Assembly (NCBI RefSeq): GCF_025127995.1
Contig: NZ_JAHLYP010000020.1
Location: 26,148 to 90,147, forward strand
DNA from: Synechococcus sp. CS-1332
GTDB lineage: Bacteria > Cyanobacteriota > Cyanobacteriia > PCC-6307 > Cyanobiaceae
DNA: 64,000 nt
Reading direction: 5' to 3'
Made by a program: the position numbers and the translations under genes. Below are positions 36,123-45,173 of the stretch, one piece after another; positions within the stretch are counted from its first letter, which is position 1, and each line of letters begins with the position of its first letter. Below the pieces are notes generated by a model that was not told the origin of the DNA, did no database searches, and saw only the letters and a program-made list of their open reading frames with translations.

Positions 36123-36874
36123 TGGCGGACGCCGAACTCCCCACCACGGCCCTGGAGCCCGCCGACCGGATCATCCTGGCCCTCGACCGCGGCCATGCCG
36201 AGGAGGCGCTGGCACTGGCAGCGGCGGTTCCGGAGCTGCGCTGGGTGAAGGTGGGCCTGGAGCTGTTCACCGCCGCTGGGCCGGATGTGGTGCGGGAGCT
36301 GAGGCGGCGGGGTCTGCGGGTGTTCCTGGACCTGAAGTTCCATGACATCCCCGCCACCATGGCCGGCGCCTGCCGCAGTGCCGCCCGCCTGGGGGCCGAG
36401 CTGATCACGGTGCACGCCTGCGCCGGGGGCGAGGCCCTGGCCGCCGCCCAGGCCGCGGCCGTGGAAGGGGCCGCCAGTGAGGGCTTCGGCGCCCCCACCC
36501 TGCTGGCGGTGACCGTGCTGACCAGCTGGGATCCCGACCGCTTCCGGCAGGAGCTGGCCATCGCAACACCGCTGGCCCCCTACGCGGCCCAGCTGGCCGC
36601 GATGGCGGCGGCGGCGGGCCTCACCGGGGCGGTGTGCTCCCCCTGGGAGGTGGCCGGCCTGCGGGCCGCCCATCCCCGGCCCTTCACCCTGGTGACCCCG
36701 GGCATCCGCCCCGCCGGCAGCGCAGCGGCCGATCAGAAACGGGTGATGACACCGCCGGCGGCGATGGCAGCCGGTGCCAGCCACCTGGTGATCGGCCGGC
36801 CGATCAGCGGCGCCACCGATCCGGCGGCGGCCTTTGCGGCCTGCTGCGCTGAACTCCAGGGCTCGCCGGGCTGA
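36122..36874 (+). CDS. pyrF: Orotidine-5'-phosphate decarboxylase
   Basis: 250 residues with [28 protein letters not shown], and the catalytic tetrad motif [17 protein letters not shown] (Asp-Lys-Asp). LAVTVLTS and a C-terminal [22 protein letters not shown] follow, which closes the phosphate site. It makes UMP, the last step of pyrimidine synthesis. It converges on the GGDEF-EAL gene with six bases between stops. Confidence 0.95.
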   Translation: MADAELPTTALEPADRIILALDRGHAEEALALAAAVPELRWVKVGLELFTAAGPDVVRELRRRGLRVFLDLKFHDIPATMAGACRSAARLGAELITVHACAGGEALAAAQAAAVEGAASEGFGAPTLLAVTVLTSWDPDRFRQELAIATPLAPYAAQLAAMAAAAGLTGAVCSPWEVAGLRAAHPRPFTLVTPGIRPAGSAAADQKRVMTPPAAMAAGASHLVIGRPISGATDPAAAFAACCAELQGSPG

Positions 36875-36880
36875 GCAGGT

Positions 36881-39064
36881 TCAGAGCGGAACCGGGGCTG
36901 TATCCAGTTGCAGGGGGGCCGCCTTGCCGTAGAGCCAGCCCTGACCATGGAGCCAGCCCTGGGAGCTGAGCAGTTGGGCCTCCTCGAGGGTTTCGACCCC
37001 CTCAGCCACGGTGTCCAGCTCCAGGCCTTCGGCCACCCCCACCAGCGCCTGGGCCAGCCGCAGGCTCTTGGTGTCCTTGGTTCGCAGGGCGCCGGTGAAG
37101 GAGCGATCCAGCTTCAACCCGGCGATCGGCAGATCGCGCAGATGGCTGATCGACGAATAGCCGGTGCCGAAATCATCCACATACCAACGGACCCCGCTGG
37201 AGGCCAGCTGCTGGATCTGCTGGCCGATGCGGTCGGTGATGGTGAGCAGGGCCGTTTCGGTGACCTCCAGGTGCAGACGCTCCGGGAGCACCCCGGCGGC
37301 CTGCAGGGCTTCGGCCACCAACTGGGGGTAATCGGGCAGGGCGAGGGTGGCCGCCGACACGTTCACCGCCATGGTGAGTGTTGGGGGCAGCCGGGAGAGC
37401 GCCGCCAGGGCCTGGCGCAGCACCAGCAGGTCGATGCGGGCGATCAAGCCGCGGCACTCGGCACAGGGCAGGAAATCGGCTGGCGGCACTTCGATGCCAT
37501 CGGGCCGCACCCAGCGGGCCAGGGCCTCGTAGCCGGTGACCTGGCCGGTGTGGAACGCCACGATCGGCATGAACCAGGCGGCGAACTCCCCCATCACCAG
37601 CCCGCGCTGGATCTCGGCCGCGAACAGCAGAAGGGTGTGTGCTTCGGTGGCCAGGGCGTCGTCGAGCAGGGCATAACAGTTGCGGCCCCGGCCCTTGGCC
37701 TGACGCATGGCGAGGCTGGCGTCCCGCAGCAGTTCATCGGGGAGAACCCCGGCCCGGGCGGTGGCGATGCCGATGCTCACCGTGGGCTCGATGGGCTGGC
37801 CGCCGATGCTGACCGGTGCACGGCAGGCCCTCAGGATCCTCTCGGCCGTGAGGGTGACATCGGCACCCGCATCCGGTTCGCTCAGCAGCACGATGAATTC
37901 GTCGCCAGTGCCCCGGCCCACATGCTCGGGGTGGCCGATCGCCCTGACGATCCGCGCCGCCAGCAAAGCGATCAGCTTGTCGCCACCCGCATGGGTGAGG
38001 GCATCGTTGACCTGGGTGAGGCCATCGACGCCGATGCTCAGCACCGCGAGGGTCAAACCGGTGCCCTCCAGCCCATCGAGGGCGCGTCGGATGCGATCCA
38101 GGGCCACAGAACGCAGGGCCAGGCTGGTGAGGGGGTCGTGCTGAAGCCTGTGATCCAGCTCGACGCGGATCCTCACCTGGTCGTGGATGTCGCGGAAGGA
38201 CAGCATCAGGGTCCCGGCGTCTTCTCGCGGAAGCGAATGGGCGGTGCCCGTCATCCAGCGCCAGCCGCCGTCGGCGCAGAGGATCCGCAGTTCCTCCCGG
38301 AACGATCCCGGGCCTGCAAGCCTGAGGCCGGCGAGCAGGACCTGGCCCCGGTGATCGCGGTGCACCAGGCCGATGGCCGGCTGACCGAGCAGGACGGCGG
38401 GCCGCCAGCCGAGCCGGGTTTCGATCGACTCGGAGACCCAGATGATGCGGTGATCGCTGTCCAGTTCGACCACCACATCCGAGCCGTGACGGGCCAGCAG
38501 GCGATAGCGCCGTTCCGCCTCCACCAGCTGTTGCTGGATCGCCATCCGATCGGTGACCTCCCGCCAGAGGCAGCACAGCAGACCGTTGGCGAGGAACAGG
38601 CGGATCTCGGGCGGATGACTGGGGACAGGCCCCCCATGGCCGGCACCGTGAAGACCTTCGACAACAACCGCCTGGCCCTTCTCCATGACCTGAAGCGCGT
38701 GGTCGAAGAGACCGTGGGACGGCTGGACATCCAACAGACGGGCCCCCAGCATCCCGCTGGGCGAGCGGCCATGCAGGGCACTGGCCAGGCCGTTGGCGTA
38801 AACACAGACGAAGTCGATGATGGAGCCGGAGGGGTTCTTCTCGGGCACCAGCAGAAGGAATGGATCCGGCAGTGACTCGAAGATCGACTGGCTCCTGGCC
38901 CAGGCCGGAGAGCCGCTTGCCACGAGTCCCTTACCAGTCAATCCTGATGAATCACGACCCTCAAGGTGAGGCTCCTGGCCTCCAAAGGTATCGGTGATCA
39001 CTTCTCTGAGGCGTCGCTGCCGGGAAACCGGATGCAGGAAGGGAAACGTGTCTGAAAAACCCAT
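36881..39064 (-). CDS. PAS-GGDEF-EAL cyclic-di-GMP signalling protein
   Basis: 727 residues with no membrane segment. There are two PAS-like domains (about 55-175 and 185-300), then GGDEF and EAL. The GGDEF site reads R-G-T-G-D-E-F with Thr386 in place of the first Gly, so cyclase activity is doubtful. The EAL domain looks competent: EAL at 513-515, NVSAATL, LEVTETALL, VDDFGTGYSSISHLRDLPI, LKLDRSF and VAEGVETLEEA. It is most likely a sensory c-di-GMP phosphodiesterase; the degenerate GGDEF may bind GTP as an activator. Confidence 0.88.
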   Translation of the reverse strand: MGFSDTFPFLHPVSRQRRLREVITDTFGGQEPHLEGRDSSGLTGKGLVASGSPAWARSQSIFESLPDPFLLLVPEKNPSGSIIDFVCVYANGLASALHGRSPSGMLGARLLDVQPSHGLFDHALQVMEKGQAVVVEGLHGAGHGGPVPSHPPEIRLFLANGLLCCLWREVTDRMAIQQQLVEAERRYRLLARHGSDVVVELDSDHRIIWVSESIETRLGWRPAVLLGQPAIGLVHRDHRGQVLLAGLRLAGPGSFREELRILCADGGWRWMTGTAHSLPREDAGTLMLSFRDIHDQVRIRVELDHRLQHDPLTSLALRSVALDRIRRALDGLEGTGLTLAVLSIGVDGLTQVNDALTHAGGDKLIALLAARIVRAIGHPEHVGRGTGDEFIVLLSEPDAGADVTLTAERILRACRAPVSIGGQPIEPTVSIGIATARAGVLPDELLRDASLAMRQAKGRGRNCYALLDDALATEAHTLLLFAAEIQRGLVMGEFAAWFMPIVAFHTGQVTGYEALARWVRPDGIEVPPADFLPCAECRGLIARIDLLVLRQALAALSRLPPTLTMAVNVSAATLALPDYPQLVAEALQAAGVLPERLHLEVTETALLTITDRIGQQIQQLASSGVRWYVDDFGTGYSSISHLRDLPIAGLKLDRSFTGALRTKDTKSLRLAQALVGVAEGLELDTVAEGVETLEEAQLLSSQGWLHGQGWLYGKAAPLQLDTAPVPL

Positions 39065-39401
39065 CGAACCCGTTGACCATCTCCAAGGGGGGTAACGCCG
39101 ATCTGGGGCAGAAGCGGGAAGGTTATCGAGCGCGTCTGCAGCAAATCTCCTGCAAGTTGCAGAAAAATGCTAGCTGATTCCCTCCCGAAAAGCAGCGAAT
39201 GCGGCGTGCGTTTGGCGAGGAGTTCGGTTCGCTCCCAGGGAGATGTTGGCGGGTGGTGAACGTTGGGCTTGGGAAGATCGAAGCGGTGAAGGCCACCACC
39301 TGGGGTCGATCAGGGGGCGGAAGTCTTCAACGCCAACCCGGCGGATCGGGCCGTCCGCCTGGCAGCGCGACCTTAAGTTGATCACTGGTCTGACCGCTGT
39401 G
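39065..39401. other. Intergenic stretch without a supported gene
   Basis: 337 bases between two minus-strand genes. A minus-strand frame runs into the region but reads as a shadow of the upstream membrane-protein gene. It presumably holds the promoter of the GGDEF-EAL gene near 39070-39180, where the sequence is locally AT-richer. No terminator or repeat was identified. Confidence 0.45.
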
Positions 39402-40613
39402 TCAGCCTCCTGGCCCCTCCTCCTTGGCCCGCTCCAGCTGCCGGGCCGCCCAGCGCCCCAGCCGCCCGGAGCCGTCCAGCTGCTGGCGGAGTCGCTCCAT
39501 CGCAGCGCGCCGTTGCTGCCGCCGCTGCTCCTCGGTGGGGACCCGGTCCTCAAACGGCACGTGGGAGCGCGCCGCCAGCCAGGCCCCCAGCTGGCGCAGG
39601 GAGGTCGGATCCGTGGCGTGGTCATCGACACGCAGGGGCGGATCGGGAGGCCGGGTGGCCTGCAGCCGGTAGGAGCGATCCCCATCGGAATCAACCAGCT
39701 CGATCAGCTCCAGGGCCCCGGCTTGCCCCAGGGTCCGCAGGCGATGGCCGAAGCGGCGCTGCAGGACCAGACCCCGCGGTTCCAGCCGCCATTCCCGACG
39801 CCCGAACGCCATCCACACCTGGGCCCATCCACAGGCCAGGGCCACCAGCGCCAGCGGAATCCCCATCCCCCAGAACCCTGGCCTGGCCGAGCCGCCACTC
39901 AGCAACAGGGCAAGCAGGCCCCACAGCACCAGGTTGACCAGGCCTATCACCAGACGATGGCGCCGGCGCAGAGCCGGGTCGGGCACCAGCAGCGAACTGC
40001 CGAAAGAAGGGGTGAGCTCCTGCCAGCCGGCCGGCAGAACCGCCACTGCCGGGGGCTGCTCCCGAGCCGAGGCCAGGGCCGGGGCTTCGGGCAGGGGCTG
40101 CAGGCCCAGAGCCCGGTTGAGCTGGTCGGCGGCCTCCTGCCGCTGGCTCGGACTGCCGAGACGGGTGATCTCGAGAGAGCGACCGGCCAGCTCAGCCATC
40201 AGGGGCCCAGCACCGTTGCCCGTTTCGCGCACATCGAAGCACCGGAGGTCCCGGCGGTGGAGCGCCCGTCGGCGGCGGAAGGGCCCGCGATGGGCCTGCC
40301 GCACGAGGCTGCCATCTGCCCCGAGCACCAGCCGATCCTCCGACCAGAGGGCGCCCAGCACCTGCTGCAGGGCGGCAGCACCGCCGAAACTCCACAGGCT
40401 CAGCCACACCAGCAGAAACAGCAGCGCCGGCAGGGTCCACTGACCGGTGGCCAGCCCGCTCCCCAGCAGCCGCCACAGGACCCAGAGGGCGAAGATCTCT
40501 CCCGCCAGCCAGCCGCAGAGCCAGAACGAGAGGAACGCCGCCACGAAGAAACGGCCGGGTCCGTGGGGGCGAAAGCGGAATGTGGTGGTGCCGATGCCGT
40601 CCCTCACCGCCAC
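39402..40613 (-). CDS. Hypothetical multi-spanning membrane protein
   Basis: 403 residues. Two hydrophobic segments occur near the N-terminus (about 22-45 and 60-82). Two more lie in the middle (about 215-235 and 240-262), each pair followed by a soluble stretch with similar beta-rich character (EDRLVLGADGSLVRQAHRG and REWRLEPRGLVLQRRFG). This suggests an internally duplicated membrane-plus-PH-like arrangement. The C-terminus is Arg/Gln-rich. No family name was recognised. Confidence 0.65.
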   Translation of the reverse strand: MAVRDGIGTTTFRFRPHGPGRFFVAAFLSFWLCGWLAGEIFALWVLWRLLGSGLATGQWTLPALLFLLVWLSLWSFGGAAALQQVLGALWSEDRLVLGADGSLVRQAHRGPFRRRRALHRRDLRCFDVRETGNGAGPLMAELAGRSLEITRLGSPSQRQEAADQLNRALGLQPLPEAPALASAREQPPAVAVLPAGWQELTPSFGSSLLVPDPALRRRHRLVIGLVNLVLWGLLALLLSGGSARPGFWGMGIPLALVALACGWAQVWMAFGRREWRLEPRGLVLQRRFGHRLRTLGQAGALELIELVDSDGDRSYRLQATRPPDPPLRVDDHATDPTSLRQLGAWLAARSHVPFEDRVPTEEQRRQQRRAAMERLRQQLDGSGRLGRWAARQLERAKEEGPGG

Positions 40614-40682
40614 CCCCGCCCTCGGCTGATGGGCCCATGCTGGCGATGATTAACCGGTGGGGCATCCTCCCGAACACAGGAA

Positions 40683-40712
40683 GCCCCCGACACCTGGAAA
40701 GGAGCCGGGGGC
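40683..40712 (-). terminator. Possible terminator after the peroxiredoxin gene
   Basis: A perfect 7-bp stem, GCCCCCG (40683-40689) with CGGGGGC (40706-40712), lies just downstream of the peroxiredoxin stop on the minus strand. The following T-run is weak (TTCC), so termination efficiency is doubtful. Confidence 0.5.
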
Positions 40713-40736
40713 GACGTGATCAGCGGAGCCGTGGCT

Positions 40737-41309
40737 TCAGCCGACGAACTCGCGGCTGGGGGCGGAGACGCCGGCGGGGGAGGTGCCCTTCAGGTAGGCC
40801 AGCATGGTGTCGGCATCGGAGCACTCGAACGGGTCGGTGGGGCAGTTGTCCTCGAGACCGGGCTCCACGCACAGCTTCTCGATCGTGCCGTCGTTGACGA
40901 GCATCGAATAGCGCCAGGAGCGCGCACCGAAGCCCAGGTTGCCCTTCTCAACGAGCATGCCCATCTTGCGGCTGAACTCACCGTTGCCGTCGGGGAGCAG
41001 GAACACCTTGTCGGCGCCCACCTGCTTGCCCCACTGGTACATCACGAAGGCGTCGTTGACCGACACGCACACGATGCTGTCGACGCCCTGGCCCTTGAAC
41101 TCCTCGTAGAGGGCCTCGTAACGGGGCAGGTGATTGGAGGAGCAGGTGGGGGTGAAGGCACCGGGAAGAGAGAACACCACCACCTTCTTGCCCTTGAAGA
41201 TGTCGTCGGTGGTGAGGTCCTGCCAGCGGAAGGGGTTGGGGCCTCCCACGGACTCATCGCGCACACGGGTCTTGAAGACGACGCTGGGGACCTTTTCGAG
41301 GAAAGCCAT
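40737..41309 (-). CDS. Prx5-type peroxiredoxin
   Basis: 190 residues. The peroxidatic Cys56 is in [20 protein letters not shown], the Prx5/PMP20 signature. [30 protein letters not shown] and [13 protein letters not shown] follow. It reduces peroxides using glutathione or glutaredoxin or thioredoxin. Other Cys residues ([23 protein letters not shown]) lie in the C-terminal third and might resolve the sulfenic acid. It is divergent from the DUF1993 gene across 185 bases. Confidence 0.92.
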   Translation of the reverse strand: MAFLEKVPSVVFKTRVRDESVGGPNPFRWQDLTTDDIFKGKKVVVFSLPGAFTPTCSSNHLPRYEALYEEFKGQGVDSIVCVSVNDAFVMYQWGKQVGADKVFLLPDGNGEFSRKMGMLVEKGNLGFGARSWRYSMLVNDGTIEKLCVEPGLEDNCPTDPFECSDADTMLAYLKGTSPAGVSAPSREFVG

Positions 41310-41405
41310 GTGAATGTGTGAAGAACGACTTGACGACGCGCCGCCCGGAGCAGCGATCGCATGGAGCTTAACTCATAATCGGTCCGCCTTAGGGTGGAAA
41401 CCGGC

Positions 41406-41421
41406 TGAGTGTTTGTACTCA
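41406..41421. promoter_or_regulatory. Small dyad in the peroxiredoxin/DUF1993 divergent region
   Basis: TGAGT (41406-41410) and ACTCA (41417-41421) form a 5-bp inverted repeat with a 6-base spacer between the two divergent genes. It could be an operator, but repeats this short occur by chance. Confidence 0.25.
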
Positions 41422-41494
41422 ACACCTCCCCGAATCCGGCCGGGCCATCGCCCTACAGTCCGGCTCGCCAGCACCTCGGCCCACCGCCCCAGCC

Positions 41495-42001
41495 ATGACC
41501 CTCTCGATGCACGGGGCGGCCGTTCCGCCCCTGGCCCGCAGCCTGAGCAATCTGGTGGGCATCCTCGCCAAGGCGGCCGCCCACGCCGAAGCCAAGGGGA
41601 TTGATCCGGCGGTGCTGCTGCAGGCGCGCCTCTACCCCGACATGTTCCCCCTGGTGCGCCAGGTGCAGATCGCCACCGACATCGCCCGCCGCGGCCTGGC
41701 CCGGCTGGCCGGGGTCGAGAGCACGGCGATGGCGGACAACGAAGCCAGCTTCGAGGAGCTGATCAGCCGGGTCGAGACGACCCTTGCCAGCCTCGAGGCC
41801 TTCTTGCCTGAGCAGATCGACGGCACGGAAGACAAGGCCATCGAGCTGACGATCCGCAGCGAAACTCTCCACTTCAGCGGCCAGACCTTCCTGTTGTTGT
41901 TCGTGCTGCCCAACGTCTATTTCCACGTCACCACCGCCTACGACATCCTGCGGCACAACGGCGTGGAGCTCGGCAAGCGGGATTTCCTGGGCGAGCCCTG
42001 A
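41495..42001 (+). CDS. DUF1993 family protein
   Basis: 168 residues: MTLSMHGAAVPPLARSLSNLVGIL, LYPDMFPLVRQVQIATDIARRGLARLAG, SFEELISRVETTLASLEAF, and NVYFHVTTAYDILRHNGVELGKRDFLGE. This matches the DUF1993 family, a DinB-like helical-bundle fold with a conserved HxxxxYDILRHNG end. Its biochemical function is unknown. It converges on the DUF3326 gene with five bases between stops. Confidence 0.85.
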   Translation: MTLSMHGAAVPPLARSLSNLVGILAKAAAHAEAKGIDPAVLLQARLYPDMFPLVRQVQIATDIARRGLARLAGVESTAMADNEASFEELISRVETTLASLEAFLPEQIDGTEDKAIELTIRSETLHFSGQTFLLLFVLPNVYFHVTTAYDILRHNGVELGKRDFLGEP

Positions 42002-42006
42002 GGCCT

Positions 42007-43047
42007 TCAGGCCAGGGGCCGCCGCAGGGCCGCCGGATCGAGGCCCTCCCGCAGGGCCAGTACCAGGCCAGCCGCCTCCGCGTAGGTGGCGGCCGGGATC
42101 ACCGCCAGCCCCAGGGCCTCGCCGCTGACCGGCAGCAGGCAGGGATTGCCTTCCACGGCGATCACCGGCACGCCCCGCTCGGCGCAGGCCAGCACCGCCT
42201 CGCCGCCTAGGGCTCCGGCCGGGGCCACCACCGCGCCGAGATCGGCGCCATGCAACAGCCCGGTGCCGCTGGCCGGCTCGGGCCGCAGGGAGGGGGCCCG
42301 GCTCAGGCCCACCAGCACACACGGCAGGAAGGTGTGGCCCAGCTCCTCCGCCGCCGCCCGCGGATCCAGCCCGGGGTCGGGCGGCAGCGGCGCCAGGGCG
42401 GGGGCATGGGCACAGGGCACCCCCAAGTGGCGCACCAGCAGGTGGCTGATCACCGCCTCCGCCCCGGCCAGGGCGTCCACCCCCGTGCCGTGGCGGTAGG
42501 CCGCTAAGGCGTCGCTGCCGGGATCCTCGGGGAAGCGGGCCACCACGGCGATGGCCGTGGCCCCGGCGGCCAGCAGTGCTTCGCCGGCCCGCAGCAGGGC
42601 GTCGGGGCGGCCCAGAGTGCCCCAGCTGCTGCCGCTGGGGCCGATCGAAAGGCTCACCTCCAGGGGCACATCACTGCTGAGCACCGGGCCAATCGTCAGC
42701 CCCAGGCTGGCGCGGCAGGCGTCGATCACCTGGCGGTGGCGCAGCAGCAGCTCCGCTTCGATGCCCGCATCGAACAACACCCCCACCCGCTGGAAGGGCA
42801 CCGGCGCCAGGGCCAGAACGCCGGCGGCGAAACGGTCGAGGCTCCAGCCCTCCACGTAGTGCAGGCGCCGGTCGCTCCAGTAGAGGGACGCAGCATTCAT
42901 CACGTTGGGGTGCGTGACCAGGCAACCGCTGGCCGCCGCCAGCAGCCGGGCCGCCGGCAGACCGTCGCCGGCGAAGCCCCCCACGGCGCAGCCCACCCCG
43001 GTGGGGATCACCAGCAGGGTGGGCAGGGGCGGGGCCGCCGCGCTCAA
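42007..43047 (-). CDS. DUF3326 family protein
   Basis: 346 residues: LLVIPTGVGCAVGGFAGDGLPAARLLAAASGCLVTHPNVMNAASLYW, then YVEGWSLDRF, GAEAVISHLL, HAPALAP and VVAPAGALGGEAVLAC. This matches the cyanobacterial/plastid-lineage DUF3326 family, whose function is not established to my knowledge. The start overlaps the stop of a 69-aa gene. A ferredoxin and an oxygenase-like gene lie directly upstream on the same strand, which hints at a redox-linked role (inference). Confidence 0.82.
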   Translation of the reverse strand: MSAAAPPLPTLLVIPTGVGCAVGGFAGDGLPAARLLAAASGCLVTHPNVMNAASLYWSDRRLHYVEGWSLDRFAAGVLALAPVPFQRVGVLFDAGIEAELLLRHRQVIDACRASLGLTIGPVLSSDVPLEVSLSIGPSGSSWGTLGRPDALLRAGEALLAAGATAIAVVARFPEDPGSDALAAYRHGTGVDALAGAEAVISHLLVRHLGVPCAHAPALAPLPPDPGLDPRAAAEELGHTFLPCVLVGLSRAPSLRPEPASGTGLLHGADLGAVVAPAGALGGEAVLACAERGVPVIAVEGNPCLLPVSGEALGLAVIPAATYAEAAGLVLALREGLDPAALRRPLA

Positions 43048-43253
43048 GGGCCAGGGGCCGGCGCCGGGGCCACCACGATCCCCTCGAGCCGCAAGCCGCG
43101 TTGGGGATCCACCGCCGTGATCGCCCAGCGCAGGGGTTCGGCACCCTCACCGGCCAGGCGGCGGGCCTCCCGCGCCAGTCCCTGCCGCAGCTGGGGCAGC
43201 AGCGGACCGGGGGCGGCCTGCAGCCACAGCTCCAGCGGCACCAGGGAACTCAC
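43044..43253 (-). CDS. Small hypothetical protein (69 aa) between ferredoxin and DUF3326 genes
   Basis: 69 residues from GTG 43253, which overlaps the ferredoxin stop (GTGA). Its own stop overlaps the DUF3326 ATG. Sequence features are SSLVPLELWLQAAPGPLLPQ, then basic and acidic helix, then AITAVDPQRGLRLEGIVVAP. There is no membrane segment or cysteine. The double overlap is the main evidence that it is translated; no family was recognised. Confidence 0.65.
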   Translation of the reverse strand: MSSLVPLELWLQAAPGPLLPQLRQGLAREARRLAGEGAEPLRWAITAVDPQRGLRLEGIVVAPAPAPGP

Positions 43254-43603
43254 TTCTGGAACTGACCGAACTGGGCCTCGTAGAGGGCGTCCTCCTGGCC
43301 GGCCAGCAGGTCGAGGTCCGAGCGCGGATAGGAGACGCACAGGAGGGCATAACCGTTGGCCTGAAGCTCGGCCTTCACGCCCATGGCATCGGGCTGGTGC
43401 ACTTCACCGCTGCGCAGCAGGGCGGCGCAGGTGGTGCACACCCCCGAGCAGCAGGAGCTGGGCAGGGGCACCCCGGCGGCCTCGGCGGCATTGAGCACTG
43501 TCTGGTCGCTGCGGCAGGAAAAGCTGTGGGAGACGCCATCGCGGCTGGCGTTGATCTGAAAAACGGTGGGCTCAGGGGTGGTCGCTGGGGTGGTCTCGGG
43601 CAC
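43250..43603 (-). CDS. [2Fe-2S] ferredoxin, divergent from petF
   Basis: 117 residues with an N-terminal extension of about 12. Cluster ligands are Cys51, Cys56, Cys59 and Cys89 (SSCCSGVCTTC and LLCVSYP), and there is an additional adjacent Cys52. The overall plant-type fold is retained but sequence outside the cluster differs from the petF product at 1546-1845. A dedicated electron-transfer role with neighbouring gene products is likely but unproven. It lies 42 bases after the oxygenase-like gene. Confidence 0.9.
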   Translation of the reverse strand: MPETTPATTPEPTVFQINASRDGVSHSFSCRSDQTVLNAAEAAGVPLPSSCCSGVCTTCAALLRSGEVHQPDAMGVKAELQANGYALLCVSYPRSDLDLLAGQEDALYEAQFGQFQK

Positions 43604-43645
43604 GGGGGATGGGGCTCCGGGAGGGGCGGCGGTGGCAGGGGCTGC

Positions 43646-44374
43646 TCAGGCTCCCGACGCCTTGCCATCCTCCCCGATCACGAGCCAGCGGACGGGATGG
43701 GGGGCGAGGTACTCCCCCGGATGGGGCGCCGCCTCTGGAGCTGTGAGAACGAAGTCGATGCTGAGGGAGAAGCGGGTGTCGTCGGGGTCGTCGTTGGGCA
43801 GCACCGCATGGTCGACCGAGGAGGGGAACAGCAGCAACAGGCCGGCCAGGGGCGCCACGTCGTGCCAGGGCTGGTTGAGGGCCGACGCGGTGTCGATCGG
43901 GCCGTCCTGGCCTAGCGCCAGGCCCGGCACCAGCTCATTCACCTGCCGGGGGGCGAACAGGCGCAGGCAACCGCTGCGGCCACTGCCGTCGCCATTGAGG
44001 TAGTAGACGGCGCTGAGGTGGGCGTTGGGGTGGTGGTGGCGCCCCACCTGCTCACCGGCGTCGCTGATCACCGGCCAGCTGCGCTGCACATGCAGCGCCA
44101 CGCGCCGGCGATCGAACCCCAGCGCGGCCAGGTACTGCCAGGCATGGTCCGCCAGCCGGGTGATCAGGGGAGCGAACAGGGGGTCGCGGTGCAGCTCCCC
44201 GGCGCCGCGCACATCCCCGGTCCAGGCCACGCCCTCCTCACTGGGGACCTGCTCCCGAAAGGCCAGGGCCCTCTGCAGCCACAGGGCGGTGTCGAGAGGG
44301 TCGGGCGCCAGCTGCACACGGCCCAGGGCCATCGGGAACAGGGGCTGGATCGCCAGGTTGGCGGTGGCGGTCAT
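43646..44374 (-). CDS. Putative 2-oxoglutarate/Fe(II) oxygenase-like protein
   Basis: 242 residues from ATG 44374; the frame further upstream is not conserved in character. The core has NLAIQPLFPMALGRVQL, ISDAGEQVGRHHHPNAHLSAVYYLNGDGSGRSGCLRLFAPR, LLLFPSSVDHAVLPN and RFSLSIDFVL. His in HHHPN, a second His in DHAVLPN and Arg in RFSLSIDF fit the double-stranded beta-helix oxygenase family (TIGR02466-like). The substrate is unknown. It is the first gene of a four-gene minus-strand set. Confidence 0.78.
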   Translation of the reverse strand: MTATANLAIQPLFPMALGRVQLAPDPLDTALWLQRALAFREQVPSEEGVAWTGDVRGAGELHRDPLFAPLITRLADHAWQYLAALGFDRRRVALHVQRSWPVISDAGEQVGRHHHPNAHLSAVYYLNGDGSGRSGCLRLFAPRQVNELVPGLALGQDGPIDTASALNQPWHDVAPLAGLLLLFPSSVDHAVLPNDDPDDTRFSLSIDFVLTAPEAAPHPGEYLAPHPVRWLVIGEDGKASGA

Positions 44375-44666
44375 GGGCAAAGGCGACGGGAGACGCGGCG
44401 ACTGGGAACGGAATGGGCCTGAGCGGAAACTCTGGGACCATGCCGTCCCATGCCTGGTCGAGGCCGGCGGTGTCCGAGCTGCAGGCCTGGTGCCGCCCTG
44501 CCGACGGCAGGAGATGCCGATCGCGTTCAGCGCAAGCCATGGGATGGATCGGGAAAGGTGTCCTGAACGCGCGACGAACCAGCCTGCGTGTTCCTCTACA
44601 AGGCAGAAGGACTGGGCCTTCAGCGGCACCTGCCAGAATCCATCCGCGAAAGATGGCGGAGAGGAA

Positions 44667-44948
44667 ATGAAGAAGACATTGAAAGCGACCGGCTGGTTCT
44701 TTCTTTCGATCGATACAGTTGCGTTCCTCTTCTTCCTCAACTGGGCTCTCACGGCAAGCACTCGAGATGGCGAGGTTGCCTATGCTTTTTTCTTTCTCCT
44801 GTTCACCTTGGCGTTCATCGGCGTTGGCGGTGGAGCGTTGGTATTCAGTGCCAGACGTGGTTCCGTCTTGGGACTCTGGTGTTCGACACTCTTCCTGGGA
44901 CTTCCACCTGTCATCGTCGCCGCCATACGGATCAGCAACTCCCTCTAG
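44667..44948 (+). CDS. Small hypothetical membrane protein (93 aa)
   Basis: 93 residues from ATG 44667, preceded by a GAGAGG ribosome-binding site. Three hydrophobic segments (about 9-29, 40-62 and 68-88) fill most of the protein; there is a short Arg loop (SARRGSVLG). No motif was recognised. It stands alone, with about 290 bases of non-coding DNA on its left and 225 on its right. Confidence 0.7.
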   Translation: MKKTLKATGWFFLSIDTVAFLFFLNWALTASTRDGEVAYAFFFLLFTLAFIGVGGGALVFSARRGSVLGLWCSTLFLGLPPVIVAAIRISNSL

Positions 44949-45173
44949 CGCACCAAAGGAGTTGGGGGCCTGGTTCGCACTGATCCGCTCAACAGCCCGG
45001 CCTGGCAAGCACGGAGGCACAGACATCCAGACATCCACCGTCGCTGGATACCAACAGCCAAACCACTTTCCAACAGCACGATTCAACCTTCGGCGCCTGA
45101 ACGACTTGCTCGATCCCATGGGTTCATGCCGACGTCTGATCCTGGAGACAGGTAGCGTCCGGCAGCTGACACC

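Noticed and set aside
39170..39694. A 174-codon minus-strand frame
   Set aside because: Most of it overlaps the membrane-protein gene in another frame and the rest is Pro/Arg/Ser-rich; judged a shadow.
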